Notes: generated by a model not told the origin, from the sequence alone. Positions 28,260 through 38,796 are shown, numbered from the stretch's first letter. The stretch: DNA of 64,000 nt from Nostoc sp. KVJ3 (GCF_026127265.1 NZ_WWFG01000008.1:1-64000); one strand, 5' to 3'. Made by a program: numbers and translations.

Positions 28260-29685
28260 CAGGGTAAGAGCATCTCAATCAGGCTTGACACAAGGAATCA
28301 GAAGAATCTAAAGTATTGTCAATGAAACAACTGAGAACCTGAATCATATAATTGTTATCCATAGCGGTGCGTTTCATTTTTTGACGAAGACTACGTTTGT
28401 AGGTCTGTTCACGGTTAAGAGCATTGAGAGCGAAGCGTCGTAAAAGAGCAAAATTTTGGGGACTGTGGAAAGAACGAATGCGACAAGCGTCTTCTGCAAA
28501 AGTACAGTCGAGAGTCCAGTGAGCCTCGTTTTCAATGCCCCAGTGTTTTCGGATAGCCCGACCGATAATTTGAGCATCACTGTTTAAAGAAGTGAGATAA
28601 AACTGAACCTCACGAGTAGTTTTATTCCAAAGATGACGAACACGGACAACCATAACTAGAGATTGCAAACCTGCCCATAATTTGGGTTGATAAAGCTCAC
28701 CGATAGCCGCAATGGGTACAGTCCAAACTTCACGAATTTCCGTGCGATGATGTGCTTTTTCAATCCGTTTGTCATAACTAACATTAATCCCCGAAAATTG
28801 CTCTGCTTGCGCTTTGTCAAACCATTCTTTGACTTGAGAATAGAGCATGGGATGGTTGGCTTTCAGTGCCAGGACATAATCAGCTTTTTTGGCGATAATC
28901 TGTTTGGCAATTTCGGTTTGTGTTCCCATTGCATCAATGGTGATGATACAGCCAGAGATGTCTAGCATTTCTAACAGTGCTGGAATGGCGGTGATTTCAT
29001 TGGATTTATCTTCTACTTTCACTTGTGCCAACACTAAACTGTGCTCACTCGCCCAGGCACTTATAAGGTGGAGTGCGCTTTGACCTTGATTGCGGTCATA
29101 AGAACCCCTAATTGTCTTTCCATCTATGGGGATAATTTCTCCTCCCATGTTTGTGATTAGGGTTTCTACCCATCTCAAGAAACATCGATTTAATGCTTCT
29201 GGGTCGATCAACTCAAACACTCGTCGAAATGTATCATCTGAGGGAATACCATTTGGTAATGCCAGAAACTCTTCTAACCATGTTTGCTTGCTGATGCCAT
29301 AATTCTCGATGTCTTCCCACCCTTGTGCTCCAGCTATGATTGCTAAAATTGCGATGACTAAGATATCTGTGAATTGATGTTTCTTCGTCCGCTCTACTCT
29401 CTTGTCTTTGATATCCGAGAAATGCTCAACTAGACTTTGTTGAATACTGCCAATGTCTGCTATTTTTCTTGATTTTGGCTGACAACGAGTATTTTTGACA
29501 CTATCAGCAGATTTAGTTTCAAAGCCCTCTGACATCAATTTGGCTCCAGGAGATTTTCAATCGAGTAATTGAATTCATCTCATTGATCTTGCTCGGTCGT
29601 CAAGTCTATTTTTTACACATTCATTAATACTATCTTCTAGAACTTGTCAAGTTTTCTTTATACCAAATTAGATGCGCTTACCCTG
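28260..29685 (-). mobile_element. ISAs1-family IS, copy 3 (complete, no target duplication)
   Basis: The element is 1426 bp with both CAGGGTAAG-type ends intact, but the flanks differ (CTGTTGATAC on the left, ATCTTTACAG on the right), unlike copy 1. The left neighbour is a haemagglutinin gene cut mid-way and the right neighbour is the tail of a VirB10-like gene. The copy therefore marks a recombination or deletion junction. Confidence 0.93.
28279..29535 (-). CDS. ISAs1-family transposase
   Basis: A 418-residue transposase nearly identical to the copy at 4641-5897, with Ala instead of Val in RRFALNALN. The frame is intact from ATG at 29535, with GGAG upstream. One extra T in the leader, shared with copy 4, closes the longer upstream frame seen in copy 1. 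All catalytic motifs are present, so it is probably active. Confidence 0.94.
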   Translation of the reverse strand: MSEGFETKSADSVKNTRCQPKSRKIADIGSIQQSLVEHFSDIKDKRVERTKKHQFTDILVIAILAIIAGAQGWEDIENYGISKQTWLEEFLALPNGIPSDDTFRRVFELIDPEALNRCFLRWVETLITNMGGEIIPIDGKTIRGSYDRNQGQSALHLISAWASEHSLVLAQVKVEDKSNEITAIPALLEMLDISGCIITIDAMGTQTEIAKQIIAKKADYVLALKANHPMLYSQVKEWFDKAQAEQFSGINVSYDKRIEKAHHRTEIREVWTVPIAAIGELYQPKLWAGLQSLVMVVRVRHLWNKTTREVQFYLTSLNSDAQIIGRAIRKHWGIENEAHWTLDCTFAEDACRIRSFHSPQNFALLRRFALNALNREQTYKRSLRQKMKRTAMDNNYMIQVLSCFIDNTLDSSDSLCQA

Positions 29686-29686
29686 A

Positions 29687-29770
29687 TCTTTACAGTCAGA
29701 TAGCAAAGTGTTTGTAGTGCCAGCTAATACAAAGGTTCAGATATTTGTTAATCAAACGATTTCTCTATGA
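29687..29770 (+). pseudogene. VirB10/TrbI-like C-terminal remnant
   Basis: After the IS end a frame reads SDSKVFVVPANTKVQIFVN then QTISL and stop. This matches the usual end of VirB10/TrbI proteins (a PAGT-x-V-x-IFV strand). Its TGA overlaps the ATG of the next gene as ATGA, a sign of translational coupling in the original operon. Everything upstream was lost at the IS junction. Confidence 0.55.
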
Positions 29771-30660
29771 AAATTAGCTCTAGTTGGTTTTCTACTTCCC
29801 CCTTACTCCTCTCCAAAACCTTAAGTATATTAATTGGTTTATTAGTTATGACTCCGGCTCCAGTTCTAGCTGGGAATGTTAAAACAGTTTACTCGCAGGA
29901 TGCCCAAGGCACTAGCTCTGTTGGAGTAAAGTTGAAAGTTTGGCGGGGATATGGATTAACAATTAACTTCATTCCGACTGGTGAAACGATTAAACAAGTC
30001 TGGATTGGAGATCCGACTCGTATCTCTTTTACTTCAAATGGAAGCTTATGCCAAAAAACTGATAATTCTTCGTCAAATGATTCGACTTCTAACTGTGGTC
30101 AAGCCAATGCAACAGTCATTTTTCTACGTCAAATCAAACCAATAAGTTTCCCCAATATGACCAATAGCAGTGATGGCAGTACCCAAATTACCGTGATTAC
30201 TAGTGGTTCGGATGGGCAGAAACAATACCAGTTTAAATTAATTCCTGCAACAGGACAACCATCATACACCAGTCTGGTGATTAAGCCGGACGTTCTGAGA
30301 CCACTGCCGATAATTAGAACTAAACCGCAAATCGTGCCAACAGTTAGAGAAAACAAAATGCCTGTGACAACTACAGCGCCACCGCAAGAAAGAGTGGCTG
30401 CTGTTACACCTGTAAAAACTACAAACTCTACAATATCCCCTGGTATTCCCCAAGTAAGAAATGATGCTAATGCTCTTGCTTACGGGTTAGCAGTTGCAAA
30501 TCGTAATGGTCAAGTCAAAGTGGGTTCAACTAACTGGAACAAAGCCCAAGATGCGATGAAGCTACTCCGCTTGGGAAAGAGTAGAGAAGAAGCAATTTCT
30601 CGCTCTGGAATTTCAGCACAAGTTTTTAATCAATTAATTCAATGGGGGCAATCACAGTAA
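29767..30660 (+). CDS. VirB9-like type IV secretion/conjugation protein
   Basis: A 297-residue exported protein. The signal peptide LSILIGLLVMTPAPVLA is followed by a domain with VirB9-like features: a beta strand and GET-I motif (YGLTINFIPTGETIKQVWI, GDPTRISF), then a loop and ATVIFLRQIKPISFPN, then TQITVITSGSDGQKQYQFKL, which parallels the VirB9 HVFVKP and TNL-x-V-x-TDRRxYxF pattern. A Pro/Thr linker leads to a helical C-terminus. It is coupled to a VirB10-like tail, which supports a conjugation module relic. The assignment rests on pattern, not a search. Confidence 0.55.
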   Translation: MKISSSWFSTSPLLLSKTLSILIGLLVMTPAPVLAGNVKTVYSQDAQGTSSVGVKLKVWRGYGLTINFIPTGETIKQVWIGDPTRISFTSNGSLCQKTDNSSSNDSTSNCGQANATVIFLRQIKPISFPNMTNSSDGSTQITVITSGSDGQKQYQFKLIPATGQPSYTSLVIKPDVLRPLPIIRTKPQIVPTVRENKMPVTTTAPPQERVAAVTPVKTTNSTISPGIPQVRNDANALAYGLAVANRNGQVKVGSTNWNKAQDAMKLLRLGKSREEAISRSGISAQVFNQLIQWGQSQ

Positions 30661-30664
30661 AATC

Positions 30665-30859
30665 ATGAAATTTCAAAATTATTTATTGGCTATAACAAGT
30701 GCGTTAATTCCAATGACTTTGCCACCAGCATCGAGAGCAGATATACCAACCGTTAATTATTCTCAAGGCAAATACCAGACTCAAGCACCTGACTGGTCAA
30801 AAATTACATGGGACACTTTACCACCTGATGCTGTTGGCGAAATATTTCTTTACATTTGA
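30665..30859 (+). pseudogene. Start of an exported protein cut by an IS1182-like element
   Basis: Begins four bases after the VirB9-like stop. It has a signal peptide (YLLAITSALIPMTLPPASRA) and about 38 further residues (IPTVNYSQGKYQTQAPDWSK...) before running into insertion-element sequence near 30850. It was probably the next gene of the transfer operon; family unknown. The rest was not found downstream of the elements. Confidence 0.5.
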
Positions 30860-32540
30860 AAACCCTACAAATGCTAAAGCGAGCAGACGTTGAGGAAAAT
30901 GGGATGATATTAATGAACAAGCATCTACCATCACCTGCGGTGAAGGAGGAATTGAGTGATTCAACCGCAAGCCATAGACCCCATCCCAGAAGAAACAGTG
31001 CGTGTGGCTCGTGCCGCTTTCCCAAAAGGCAATCTCTACAAGACTATGAGGGATGAAATCGGTACTCTCTACAATGACCAAGATTTTGAAGCACTGTTTC
31101 CAACACTTGGGCAACCCGCTTTTAGCCCTTGGCGGTTAGCTTTGGTCTGCGTCATGCAATATATCGAGGACATGACTGACAGACAAGCCTAGTTATGCAG
31201 TTCGCAGCCGAATTGATTGGAAGTATGCACTCTCCCTAGAATTAACAGATCCAGGCTTTGATTTTAGTGTACTCTGCGAGTTCAGAGTCCGAATAATCAA
31301 AGGAAGTGCCGAACAGAAATTACTAGATATCTTGTTAAAGCAATTTAAAGAAAAAGGAATTATTAAAGAGAAAGGAAAACAGCGCACCGATTCAACCCAT
31401 GTATTGGCAGCAATTCGTAATTTGAATCGCCTTGAAACTGTAGCCGAAACTTTGCGTGCAGGATTAAACGCAGTTGCTACAGTCGCCCCAGAATGGTTGC
31501 GCTCTTGGGTTCCCCATGAATGGTTTGAACGTTACGGACGTGCGTTAGAAGAGTACCGTTTACCCAAAGGGGTGACTGCTCGATATAAATTAGCTGAAAC
31601 TATTGGTAATGATGGGATGCAGCTATTAATAGCCATATACGAACAAGAAACGACACCTCAATGGCTGCGGCAAATACCAGCAATAGAAATCCTCCGCCAA
31701 ACTTGGGTGCATCAATACTACATAGATTATACAAATGTTAAAGACGATGAACCAGGTAAATTATGTTGGCGTAACGCAGCAGATTTACCCCCGGCAGGGC
31801 AGCATTTTGACTCTCCTTATGATACTGATGCCCGTTATGGTAACAAACGCACCCAGACTTGGACTGGGTACAAGGTACACATTACGGAAACTTGTGATGC
31901 TAACGATGTCCATTTAATTACAAATGTGGAGACGACCCAAGCCCATCTATCCGATGTAGACCAAACACAACCAATTCATTTATCTCTTGAAGCAAAAGGC
32001 TTATCTCCAAAAGAACATATCGTAGATGCAGGATACGTAGATAGTGAATTACTGGTAAAAAGTAAAATTGATTTTGATATAGAACTGATTGGCCCAGTAC
32101 GCCCAAATGTGAGTTGGCAAGCGAAAACACCAGGTGGGTATGACATAAGCAAGTTTACAGTTGACTGGTCAGCAAAAACAGTTACGTGTCCTCAAGGACA
32201 AAAAAGTACAACTTGGACTCCTGCAATTGATAATTGGGGTAATTCAGGAATTAACGTGAAGTTTCCCTCCAAGGTCTGCCGCCGTTGTGATTTTAGGCAT
32301 TTGTGTATCAAATCAAAAAATGAAAGTGAGCCAAGAAAATTAAGATTGCGCCCACAAGAAGAACACCAGATCCTTCAAACTATCCGTAAACAGCAGGAAA
32401 CTGATGAGTGGAAAGAGCGTTATAACACCCGTGCTGGTGTTGAAGGAACTTGGGAGCAATGCGATTTTGTGAGGTCTGGTCAAAAACAAGCGATCGCTAA
32501 TCACTTCTTACGTATTAACTAAATATTTGATACACTAATA
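30850..32540 (+). mobile_element. IS1182-like element (approximate limits), degraded
   Basis: The limits are set by the end of the preceding gene and the end of the transposase. I could not identify clean terminal inverted repeats. A 48-bp piece of its 3' end (32453-32500) recurs in inverted orientation at 34812-34859. Confidence 0.6.
30956..32522 (+). pseudogene. IS1182-family transposase with frameshift
   Basis: The first frame (IPEETVRVARAAFPKGNLYKTMRDEIG...EDMTDRQA) stops at 31192. Removing one T in CCTAGTTATG continues it as SYAVRSRIDWKYALSLELTD into the second frame. That carries the DUF772 region (GFDFSVLCEFRVRI), QRTDSTHVLAAIRNLNRLE with a catalytic Asp, KEHIVDAGYVDSELL, and a zinc-binding C-terminus (CRRCDFRHLC) before RAGVEGTWEQCDFVRSG with the Glu. 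About 520 codons in all. Apart from the frameshift the catalytic residues look preserved. Confidence 0.85.
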
Positions 32541-32662
32541 TTAGTAATATTAAGTAGAAATACAACCTGTACCAAAAACGAGATTTCTGTAAATTGTTGC
32601 GACTATAAAAAAGGTAAAATTTCCTTTCAGGAATAGTTTTGAAATAGGAAGTATCTACCTTT

Positions 32663-34070
32663 ATGGAAAAAAACATATCTGCGAATCTAAATTTCGCTGA
32701 TTCATTATCAGATTTTCAAGAGGATGTTACAAAACTTTTAGATTTTAAAAATATCGAGGAATGGTCTGGAAGAATAGTTAAAGAAACAGAAGAAAAAATC
32801 AGACAGGCTGCGTTAGTTTTAGCAGGTCAATGTATTGCCATATTATTGCATAAGCTTTCTCAATCAGAGTCAGCTCATAAAACAGCAATTAATCAAACCA
32901 AAGGTTGGTGGCATACCGACACGCGAAAACATGGTTATACGAAGAGGGAAATATTAACAGTAGGTAATGTTGTAGTAAGCCTCAAATTACCATACGTTGT
33001 TCAAAAAAAAGAAAAAAAAGCGAAGAATAAATCTACTCATGTTGGATTCTGTCCCTTGTTAAAATGGTTAGGAATGTCAGAGGGACTAACTCCATTAGTT
33101 TGGTCAGATATTGCTGTTAGGTGGTGCCATAGCTAGTTCTTTTGAAGCTGCACATACAATCCTGGACGATTGGGGAATTAATATTAGTGTTAAACGAATT
33201 GAACGATTGACATATAAATTTGGTCAAATCGGCATCGATTTACGTCAAACTAAAATATCTAACTTGCAACAAGGGAAATTACCTGATGGGAATATACTTA
33301 AAGACCAGAGGGTTGTAATTGCTGTAGATGGTGGTAGGAGTAAAATTAGGATTAATAAAAAAGGTAGAAAAAATCCCAAAACAAACAAGCATGGCTTTAT
33401 AGGGGAATGGGTTGAGCCAAAATTAGTAACAATTTATGTGGTTGATGAACAGGGAAAAAAAGTCAAAAGTAACGAGATCCAGATTGTAAATGATGGCACT
33501 TATGAAGACTATAAAGGCTTTTTACCAATTTTAGAAATGCATCTGATTAGTTTAGGAATTAGTCAAGCAAAACAAGTTTTATTAATTGCTGACGGTGCTG
33601 AATGGATTTGGAAACATATTCCACCTCTTTAAAAAAAAATGAAATCTCCCGATGCGACTTATCAATTATTTGATTTTTACCATGTTAATGAGCGACTACA
33701 GAAATTTGCTGATGTAGCGTTTAGTGATGATAAGGAGCGGAATAATTGGTTTAAAAAAGCACGGAGAAATTTAAAAAAAAGTAATGCTATGACCATAATT
33801 AGGCAGATGGATGAATTTATCTTTGAAGCCACGGGAGAGCGTTGTAAAACTATGGTTATACAGAGAAATTACCTTTTACGTGCCTATCGTGAAAGGCGTT
33901 TAAATTACGCTAAGATACTAGACCAAAAACTACCAATAGGTAGTGGGGCAATTGAGAGTTTAATCCGTCAAGTTGTCAACTTAAGAATCAAGGGTAATAG
34001 TAAATTTTGGTTGAAAGAAAATGCAGAAATTATCTTACATCTGCGTTGTCAATGGGTAGCTGTGATTTGA
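32663..34070 (+). pseudogene. ISKra4-family transposase, frameshift plus nonsense codon
   Basis: Three pieces of one gene. Piece one (MEKNISANLNFADSLSDFQE to VWSDIAV) shifts frame at GCTGTTAGGTGG, where one extra A separates it from AVGGAIASSFEAAHTILDDWG. Piece two contains VVIAVDGGRSKIRINKKGRK and LLIADGAEWIWKHIPPL (catalytic Asps) and ends at an in-frame TAA, after which the same frame continues KKMKSPDATYQLFDFYHVNERL, with GSGAIESLIRQVVNLRIKG near the end. These are ISKra4 signatures. Element ends were not resolved. Confidence 0.85.
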
Positions 34071-34141
34071 ACGATAATTTAGCCAAACGGTCACGAAATA
34101 CTTCACTCTGTACTAGGACAACATATAGTTCAAAGCTATAA

Positions 34142-34345
34142 ATGGAGTTCAAAAAACTCAAAACTCAATTACAGCAAGGAACATGGTCAAATAGTTCATT
34201 TGTACCGTACCGCGATGAGAGAGAAATAAAAATTCAGATTTCAGGCGATCGCTTTATCACTCAGTTTCTGGCGAAACATATTTTTGAACCATATTGTGGA
34301 CATTTTGAATCATATTTTGACCGAAAGTTTAAAATTTTCGACTAA
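34142..34345 (+). CDS. Small hypothetical protein
   Basis: A 67-codon frame (MEFKKLKTQLQQGTWSNSSF...ISGDRFITQFLAKHIFEP). Composition is plausible for a small soluble protein and it follows the ISKra4 transposase, so it may be a passenger or a displaced host gene. I do not recognise it and see no strong ribosome-binding site. Confidence 0.3.
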   Translation: MEFKKLKTQLQQGTWSNSSFVPYRDEREIKIQISGDRFITQFLAKHIFEPYCGHFESYFDRKFKIFD

Positions 34346-35225
34346 ATTAGTGTGTCTTGCTCGGCATTTTTTACCAAGTCTCAAAATAAAACTTTTGGTC
34401 GTATTATGATTCACATTTAAAACACGCGGACATAATTTGATTCATAAAGTTAAGTTATTGATTGGCTCAAAAGCTTGAAATTACGTTAACTTTTGGTCAC
34501 GTTATGGTTCAAAATTTGGTCATGCAGGGGGTAAAATCACAGTAGCTGGAAGTTGGGATAATTTTTGTACTTTTATCTTTAATTCCTTTATTAAACCTCA
34601 AACTGCTTGATAAATTTTATACTTTAATCCTGTCTTTAATTTCTTCTTGAGATAATTAATACTCAGTATAAAAGACTGATTGCAGATATTTTTAAACATA
34701 ATTGTCAAATGACTTGCTAGCAATCTTTGTGAGATATCTCATCAAGATTAATTCTCATGTAAATCAGTATTTTATTTGCAAATAAAATCACCTTGTACCT
34801 AAATATAATTTTTAGCGATCGCTTGTTTTTGACCAGACCTCACAAAATCGCATTGCTCCCGTAAGGAATAATCATTCTCATAATGAGAATTGCTGCGATC
34901 GTCCAAGGCTGGAGGTAGCTGCTTCGATTGTGTTGCAAAAACTAATTTTGGACAGAAAACTCTTTTCCAAAAAGATGGATTATGCACCACTCCAAAAACT
35001 TCCGATAATATAGCAGACTACATCGTTATAAGCTTCTCTGTGCTTACATTTCACCTTTGACCAAGAGCGATCAAATAGTGCGGGAGCGAGGTCAAATACC
35101 GTGGTACACGACAACAATGCTTATTTGAGATTGGTGTCGTCTAATCACAGAATTCAAACAAGAAGTTGCGCTCATTTTTCTATTGATGGATGATAAGCAG
35201 TATCAGCAAAAAACCACCCTTGGAT
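34346..35225. other. 880-bp AT-rich noncoding stretch
   Basis: No intact gene. It holds repeated ACTTTTGGTC-N-TTATG-N-TTCA-like units (about 34397-34420 and 34491-34512), which may be element-end or transposase-binding sequence, and the inverted IS1182 fragment at 34812-34859. Confidence 0.45.
34812..34859 (-). repeat. 48-bp IS1182 3'-end fragment, inverted
   Basis: Identical to 32453-32500 on the opposite strand as far as I can read, encoding EQCDFVRSGQKQAIA. It is the footprint of a second, mostly deleted IS1182-like copy. Confidence 0.8.
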
Positions 35226-36691
35226 ATGACACCTGCTACAAATTCTTCAAACCAATCCCCAAAGCTGCAACGCAATACGCTGCAATTGCGCCATGCGGTT
35301 GTCATGGCAGTCGCTGCGATGTCTCCGGTGGGTGCCATCTTTTTTAATACCATTCCCAAGCGGGACTCGTCGGTGCAGCGATGCCGTTGTGTTACATCAT
35401 TGGTTTTGGGGTGGCTCTGCTGGTTGCCGATCAAATCAGCATACTTGCAGCGGAGTTTCCCACGAGTGGCTCGTTGTATACCTTTGTGACTCAAGGATTA
35501 GGAGTGCGCTGGGGCTTTCTCGCTGGCTGGTTGAGTTTAATTTCCTTTGGTGTAGCTATTGCCTTTGTCTTTCTAGTAATGAGTGCGAATTTTCAAGAGC
35601 TGTTGCTGCACTGGTTCGGCTTACACCTAAACTGGACATTATGGTATTGCTTGTTCACTTTGATCGTCGGGGCAGTGTGTTATCGTGGCATTCGCTTCTC
35701 GCTGCAATTGGATCTGACGCTATTGATGTTTGAACTCGGCGTTTGTCTGTTGCTCGCGCTCATAGTGTTGATACAAGCTGGTAAAACCGGACAACTGACG
35801 CTCGTACCCTTCACGCTGACGGGATTACCACAGCAGAGTAACCTGATTGCCGGTGTCATTTTGTCTATCCTCAGTTTCGTCGGGTTTGAATCCGCAACCA
35901 CGTTGGGTGAAGAAGTTCAAAACCCCCGAAAGTCAATTCCGAAAGCGACGGTGATCACCGTAGTTTTAGTCGGCGTGTTCTATGTACTGATGTCATATGT
36001 GGCAACGGTGGGATATGGCATTCATAACATGGCAGCCTTGTCCCAAGATGCTGCCCCCTTCGATACGATTGCGCGTCACGTTTGGGGCAATGGGTTTGCC
36101 TTATTGATTGATTTTGCCGGCATTATGGCTGGATATGCCTCTGCCGTTGCCTTTCTCAACGCTGCTGCTCGGATTGTCTATACCATAAGTCGAGAAGAAC
36201 TATTTCCCCGTTGGTTGATGCACATTCATCCCACATATCGCACACCGACAAATGCCATTCTCGGTTTGTGTGGCAGTTCTGCGTTTGTGGGGTTGGGGTT
36301 GGGAATACTGTGGACACCGATTCAGGCGTTTGGCTTTCTGGGTATAGTTTTAACGATCGCTGCCCTAGCGATCTATGGATTGACTAGTTTAGCGTGTTTT
36401 CGATATTTCTCGACAAAACGCCGCGCTCAGTTGGAGCAAAACTCTACGATTCGCTTTGGTTGGTTGCGTTATGTTCTGCTACCTTGGCTCTCGATAATTA
36501 CGATTAGTGGTGTTCTAGTTGGCACTCTTTATCCCCCTCCACCAGCACCCCTTCACTTAGCACCAGTTGTCGTCTTAATTTGGCTATTGCTGGGCATCGG
36601 AGTGTTAAGGTTTCTGCAAATTCACAAACCCGAAGCTATTCGTCAGGCAGGTAGACTATTTGTCGTTGATGAAACTGAAACCCTCAGTTAG
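35226..36691 (+). pseudogene. APC-superfamily amino acid permease with early frameshift
   Basis: The N-terminal frame (MTPATNSSNQSPKLQRNT, RHAVVMAVAAMSPVGAIFFN) and the long frame starting at 35381 (MPLCYIIGFGVALLVADQIS...) belong to one permease. One missing C in ATTCCCAAGCGGG separates IPK from the expected IPQAGLVGAAMPLCY. The long part has about eleven membrane helices and family motifs such as SILSFVGFESATTLGEEVQNPRKSIPKA. The intact gene would be near 488 codons. The truncated frame lacks the first helix, which contributes to substrate binding in this family, so the product is probably inactive unless the indel is a sequencing error. Confidence 0.85.
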
Positions 36692-36724
36692 AAAAAAGCG
36701 ATCGCTCTTGAATGATGGTGTAAA

Positions 36725-36766
36725 GGTTTTTTGTACAAACCCTCGAAAAGGAGGATTAGGAGTTTT
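36725..36766 (+). repeat. Repeat-family end, copy A
   Basis: Contains TTTTTGTACAAACCCTCG then AAAAGGAGGATTAGGA, a 34-bp string repeated exactly at about 38800-38833. A divergent inverted version lies at 39021-39064. Together these bracket the two acetyltransferase genes. Confidence 0.65.
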
Positions 36767-36935
36767 AGGGACTTCCAGAAAATAAATTATGCCAACCTAT
36801 GAGAATGGGGTAAAGCTCACAAAAAAAGCTATTTTAAGTAGGTAGGCACGAAAAAAATATGTATGTTTAGTTTTGTAAAAACAATGGAATGACGAGGGCT
36901 GTTGCGCTTGCAAGATTTTAAACAGGAGCAAAAAA

Positions 36936-37784
36936 ATGACTATTACAGAAGATAATTTTCAAGTTCGTACCATGACCAAAGATGATCTAAAAATTGTCTT
37001 AAGCTGGGCAGCTTTTGAGGGGTGGAATCCGGGTATTGATGATGTTGATAATTTTTATATTGCCGATCCAGGTGGGTTTTTAATTGGAGAATTAAATGGG
37101 AAACCTATTAGCTGTATTTCTGTAGTGCGATATAGTGCTAAATTTAATTTTATTGGTATTTATATTGTTAAACCCGAAGAACGAAAAAAAGGATTTGGTT
37201 TAAAAACATGGCTTGAAGCATTGAAGTTAATTTCTAATCAACCTGCTGCTTTAGATGCTGTCTTAGAACAAGTTAATAATTATCAAAGATTTGGTTTTAA
37301 ACCTGCTCATTCTCATCTCCGTTATCAAGGGATAATTTCTGGAAAAATCTTGCCCGATGTGAGGGATTTAAAAACTATTGATTTTGAACAACTTTGTCGT
37401 TATGATCAGCGATATTTTCCTAGTTATCGTCCTCATTTTCTTTCGACATGGATTAATCAACCTCATGGGCAAGGTTACGCTATTATCAACGATGCTGATT
37501 TGGTAGGTTATGGAGTGATTAGAAAAGCGACGGATGGCTTTAAAATTGCCCCTTTATTTGCGGAAAATGAAGACATAGCAAAAAAGTTATTTTTAGCCTT
37601 AGTTACTTATGCTGAAGGAAGTCCTGTTTATGTGGACGTTCCTAATATTAATAAATCCGCTATTATCTTATTTGAAAAATATCAAATGAACCCTATGTTT
37701 GAATGTGTCCGAATGTACAAAGAAGAGTCACCTAACATTGATTGGCACAATGTTTTTGGTGTTACTACTTTGGAATTAGGTTAA
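36936..37784 (+). CDS. GNAT acetyltransferase with C-terminal acetyltransferase_18-like domain
   Basis: A 282-residue protein with an AGGAG ribosome-binding site ahead of ATG 36936. The N-terminal GNAT domain shows strands ISCISVVRYSAKFNFIGIYIV and the acetyl-CoA loop KPEERKKGFGLKTWLEAL. The C-terminal half (DQRYFPSYRPHFLSTWINQP, KIAPLFAENEDIAKKLF) matches the second domain of YitI-like proteins. It transfers an acetyl group from acetyl-CoA to an unknown acceptor. Codon use is more AT-rich than the upstream permease, compatible with separate acquisition. Its 3' end overlaps a convergent antitoxin remnant. Confidence 0.85.
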   Translation: MTITEDNFQVRTMTKDDLKIVLSWAAFEGWNPGIDDVDNFYIADPGGFLIGELNGKPISCISVVRYSAKFNFIGIYIVKPEERKKGFGLKTWLEALKLISNQPAALDAVLEQVNNYQRFGFKPAHSHLRYQGIISGKILPDVRDLKTIDFEQLCRYDQRYFPSYRPHFLSTWINQPHGQGYAIINDADLVGYGVIRKATDGFKIAPLFAENEDIAKKLFLALVTYAEGSPVYVDVPNINKSAIILFEKYQMNPMFECVRMYKEESPNIDWHNVFGVTTLELG

Positions 37785-37884
37785 GTTTAACCTTTTTAGC
37801 TCCTCCTCAACTAGAGCAATCATATATTCCTTAATGGTCATGCCTTTTTTGGTAGCACGGATCTTAATCTCCTGGTGCTGGGGC
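37776..37884 (-). pseudogene. Ribbon-helix-helix antitoxin-like C-terminal remnant
   Basis: Reads HQEIKIRATKKGMTIKEYMI then ALVEEELKRLNLT and stop, a typical Arc/MetJ-type C-terminus (IKxRAxxxGxTxxEYIxxLL). An upstream in-frame TAG removes the first strand. No toxin gene remains next to it. Confidence 0.5.
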
Positions 37885-38212
37885 TAAATGAGCAATCGTA
37901 CAGAAACTTACGCTAAGGCTGTAATCCTTACTGGATAAGCATTCTGCAAATCGATATTTTTCACAATTCTCGATGTACCAATTAACCTATAGGCTATTTG
38001 GTGCGGCTATTTAATACGGCACACCAAGGGTTTGAAGCTCTTAATTTTCAGAGACTTCAATTGGTACAGCTTTATCCGTGGCGATCGCAATATTGAAAGC
38101 GGTTCATCAAGTCCTTAGCGTAACTTTCGGTATCACTGCTCATTTCACCCCTTTCATATAAAATCAATCTCAAAATCAATTTCTCGTGTCCCAGATTTTT
38201 AAGTACATAATC

Positions 38213-38734
38213 ATGGAAAATGTTGTTACTAAATCATTATATTTAGTACCCTTTACGCAGGAAATAATAAAAGCAGCAATCATTGGGAATCCTGAATTAG
38301 CAAGAGTTCTGGCGGTTACAGTTTTACCCAACTGGCGTAATGAAATATTTGGTAAATCTTTGCCAACAATTGCAGATATCCTGTGCGAGAATCCGTTACA
38401 AAGTGAATGGGGATGGGGAAGTTTAATCATTCATAAAGCAGAAAAGACACTCATTGGTTACCTTATGCTCAAAATTCTCCCAGATCCCACAGGTTCAGTG
38501 GAAATAGGCTATATCATAGTTCCATCATATCGACAGCAAGGTTATGCGTCTGAAGCTACAAAAGCAATGATGGATTGGACGCTTTGTCAACCAGGTATAG
38601 AAAAAGTTACGGCTGGATGCGATGCAGATAATATAGCTTCAAAGCGGGTGCTAGAAAAAATCGGAATGCGGCTCATAGAAACACGAGGTAAGGCGTTGAT
38701 ATGGGAATTATGCAAAACAGAAATCATAGAGTAA
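38213..38734 (+). CDS. RimJ/RimL-type GNAT acetyltransferase
   Basis: A 173-residue protein starting MENVVTKSLYLVPFTQEIIK; an in-frame GTG at 38186 is less likely because the family normally starts close to this strand. It has VEIGYIIVPSYRQQGYASEATKAMM, the acetyl-CoA binding loop (Q-x-x-G-Y-A), and NIASKRVLEKIGMRLIETRG near the C-terminus, the classic RimJ/L signature. Probable N-acetyltransferase of a protein N-terminus or a small amine. It stands alone between two copies of a dispersed repeat. Confidence 0.85.
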   Translation: MENVVTKSLYLVPFTQEIIKAAIIGNPELARVLAVTVLPNWRNEIFGKSLPTIADILCENPLQSEWGWGSLIIHKAEKTLIGYLMLKILPDPTGSVEIGYIIVPSYRQQGYASEATKAMMDWTLCQPGIEKVTAGCDADNIASKRVLEKIGMRLIETRGKALIWELCKTEIIE

Positions 38735-38796
38735 TTGTGCTGAGGAAGTGACAATCTAGCTTCAAAGCCTTATTTAACAAGGATGATAGAAGATGG

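Noticed and set aside
32663..34070. Three separate small genes
   Set aside because: Order and sequence match a single ISKra4-type transposase broken by one extra base and one stop codon.
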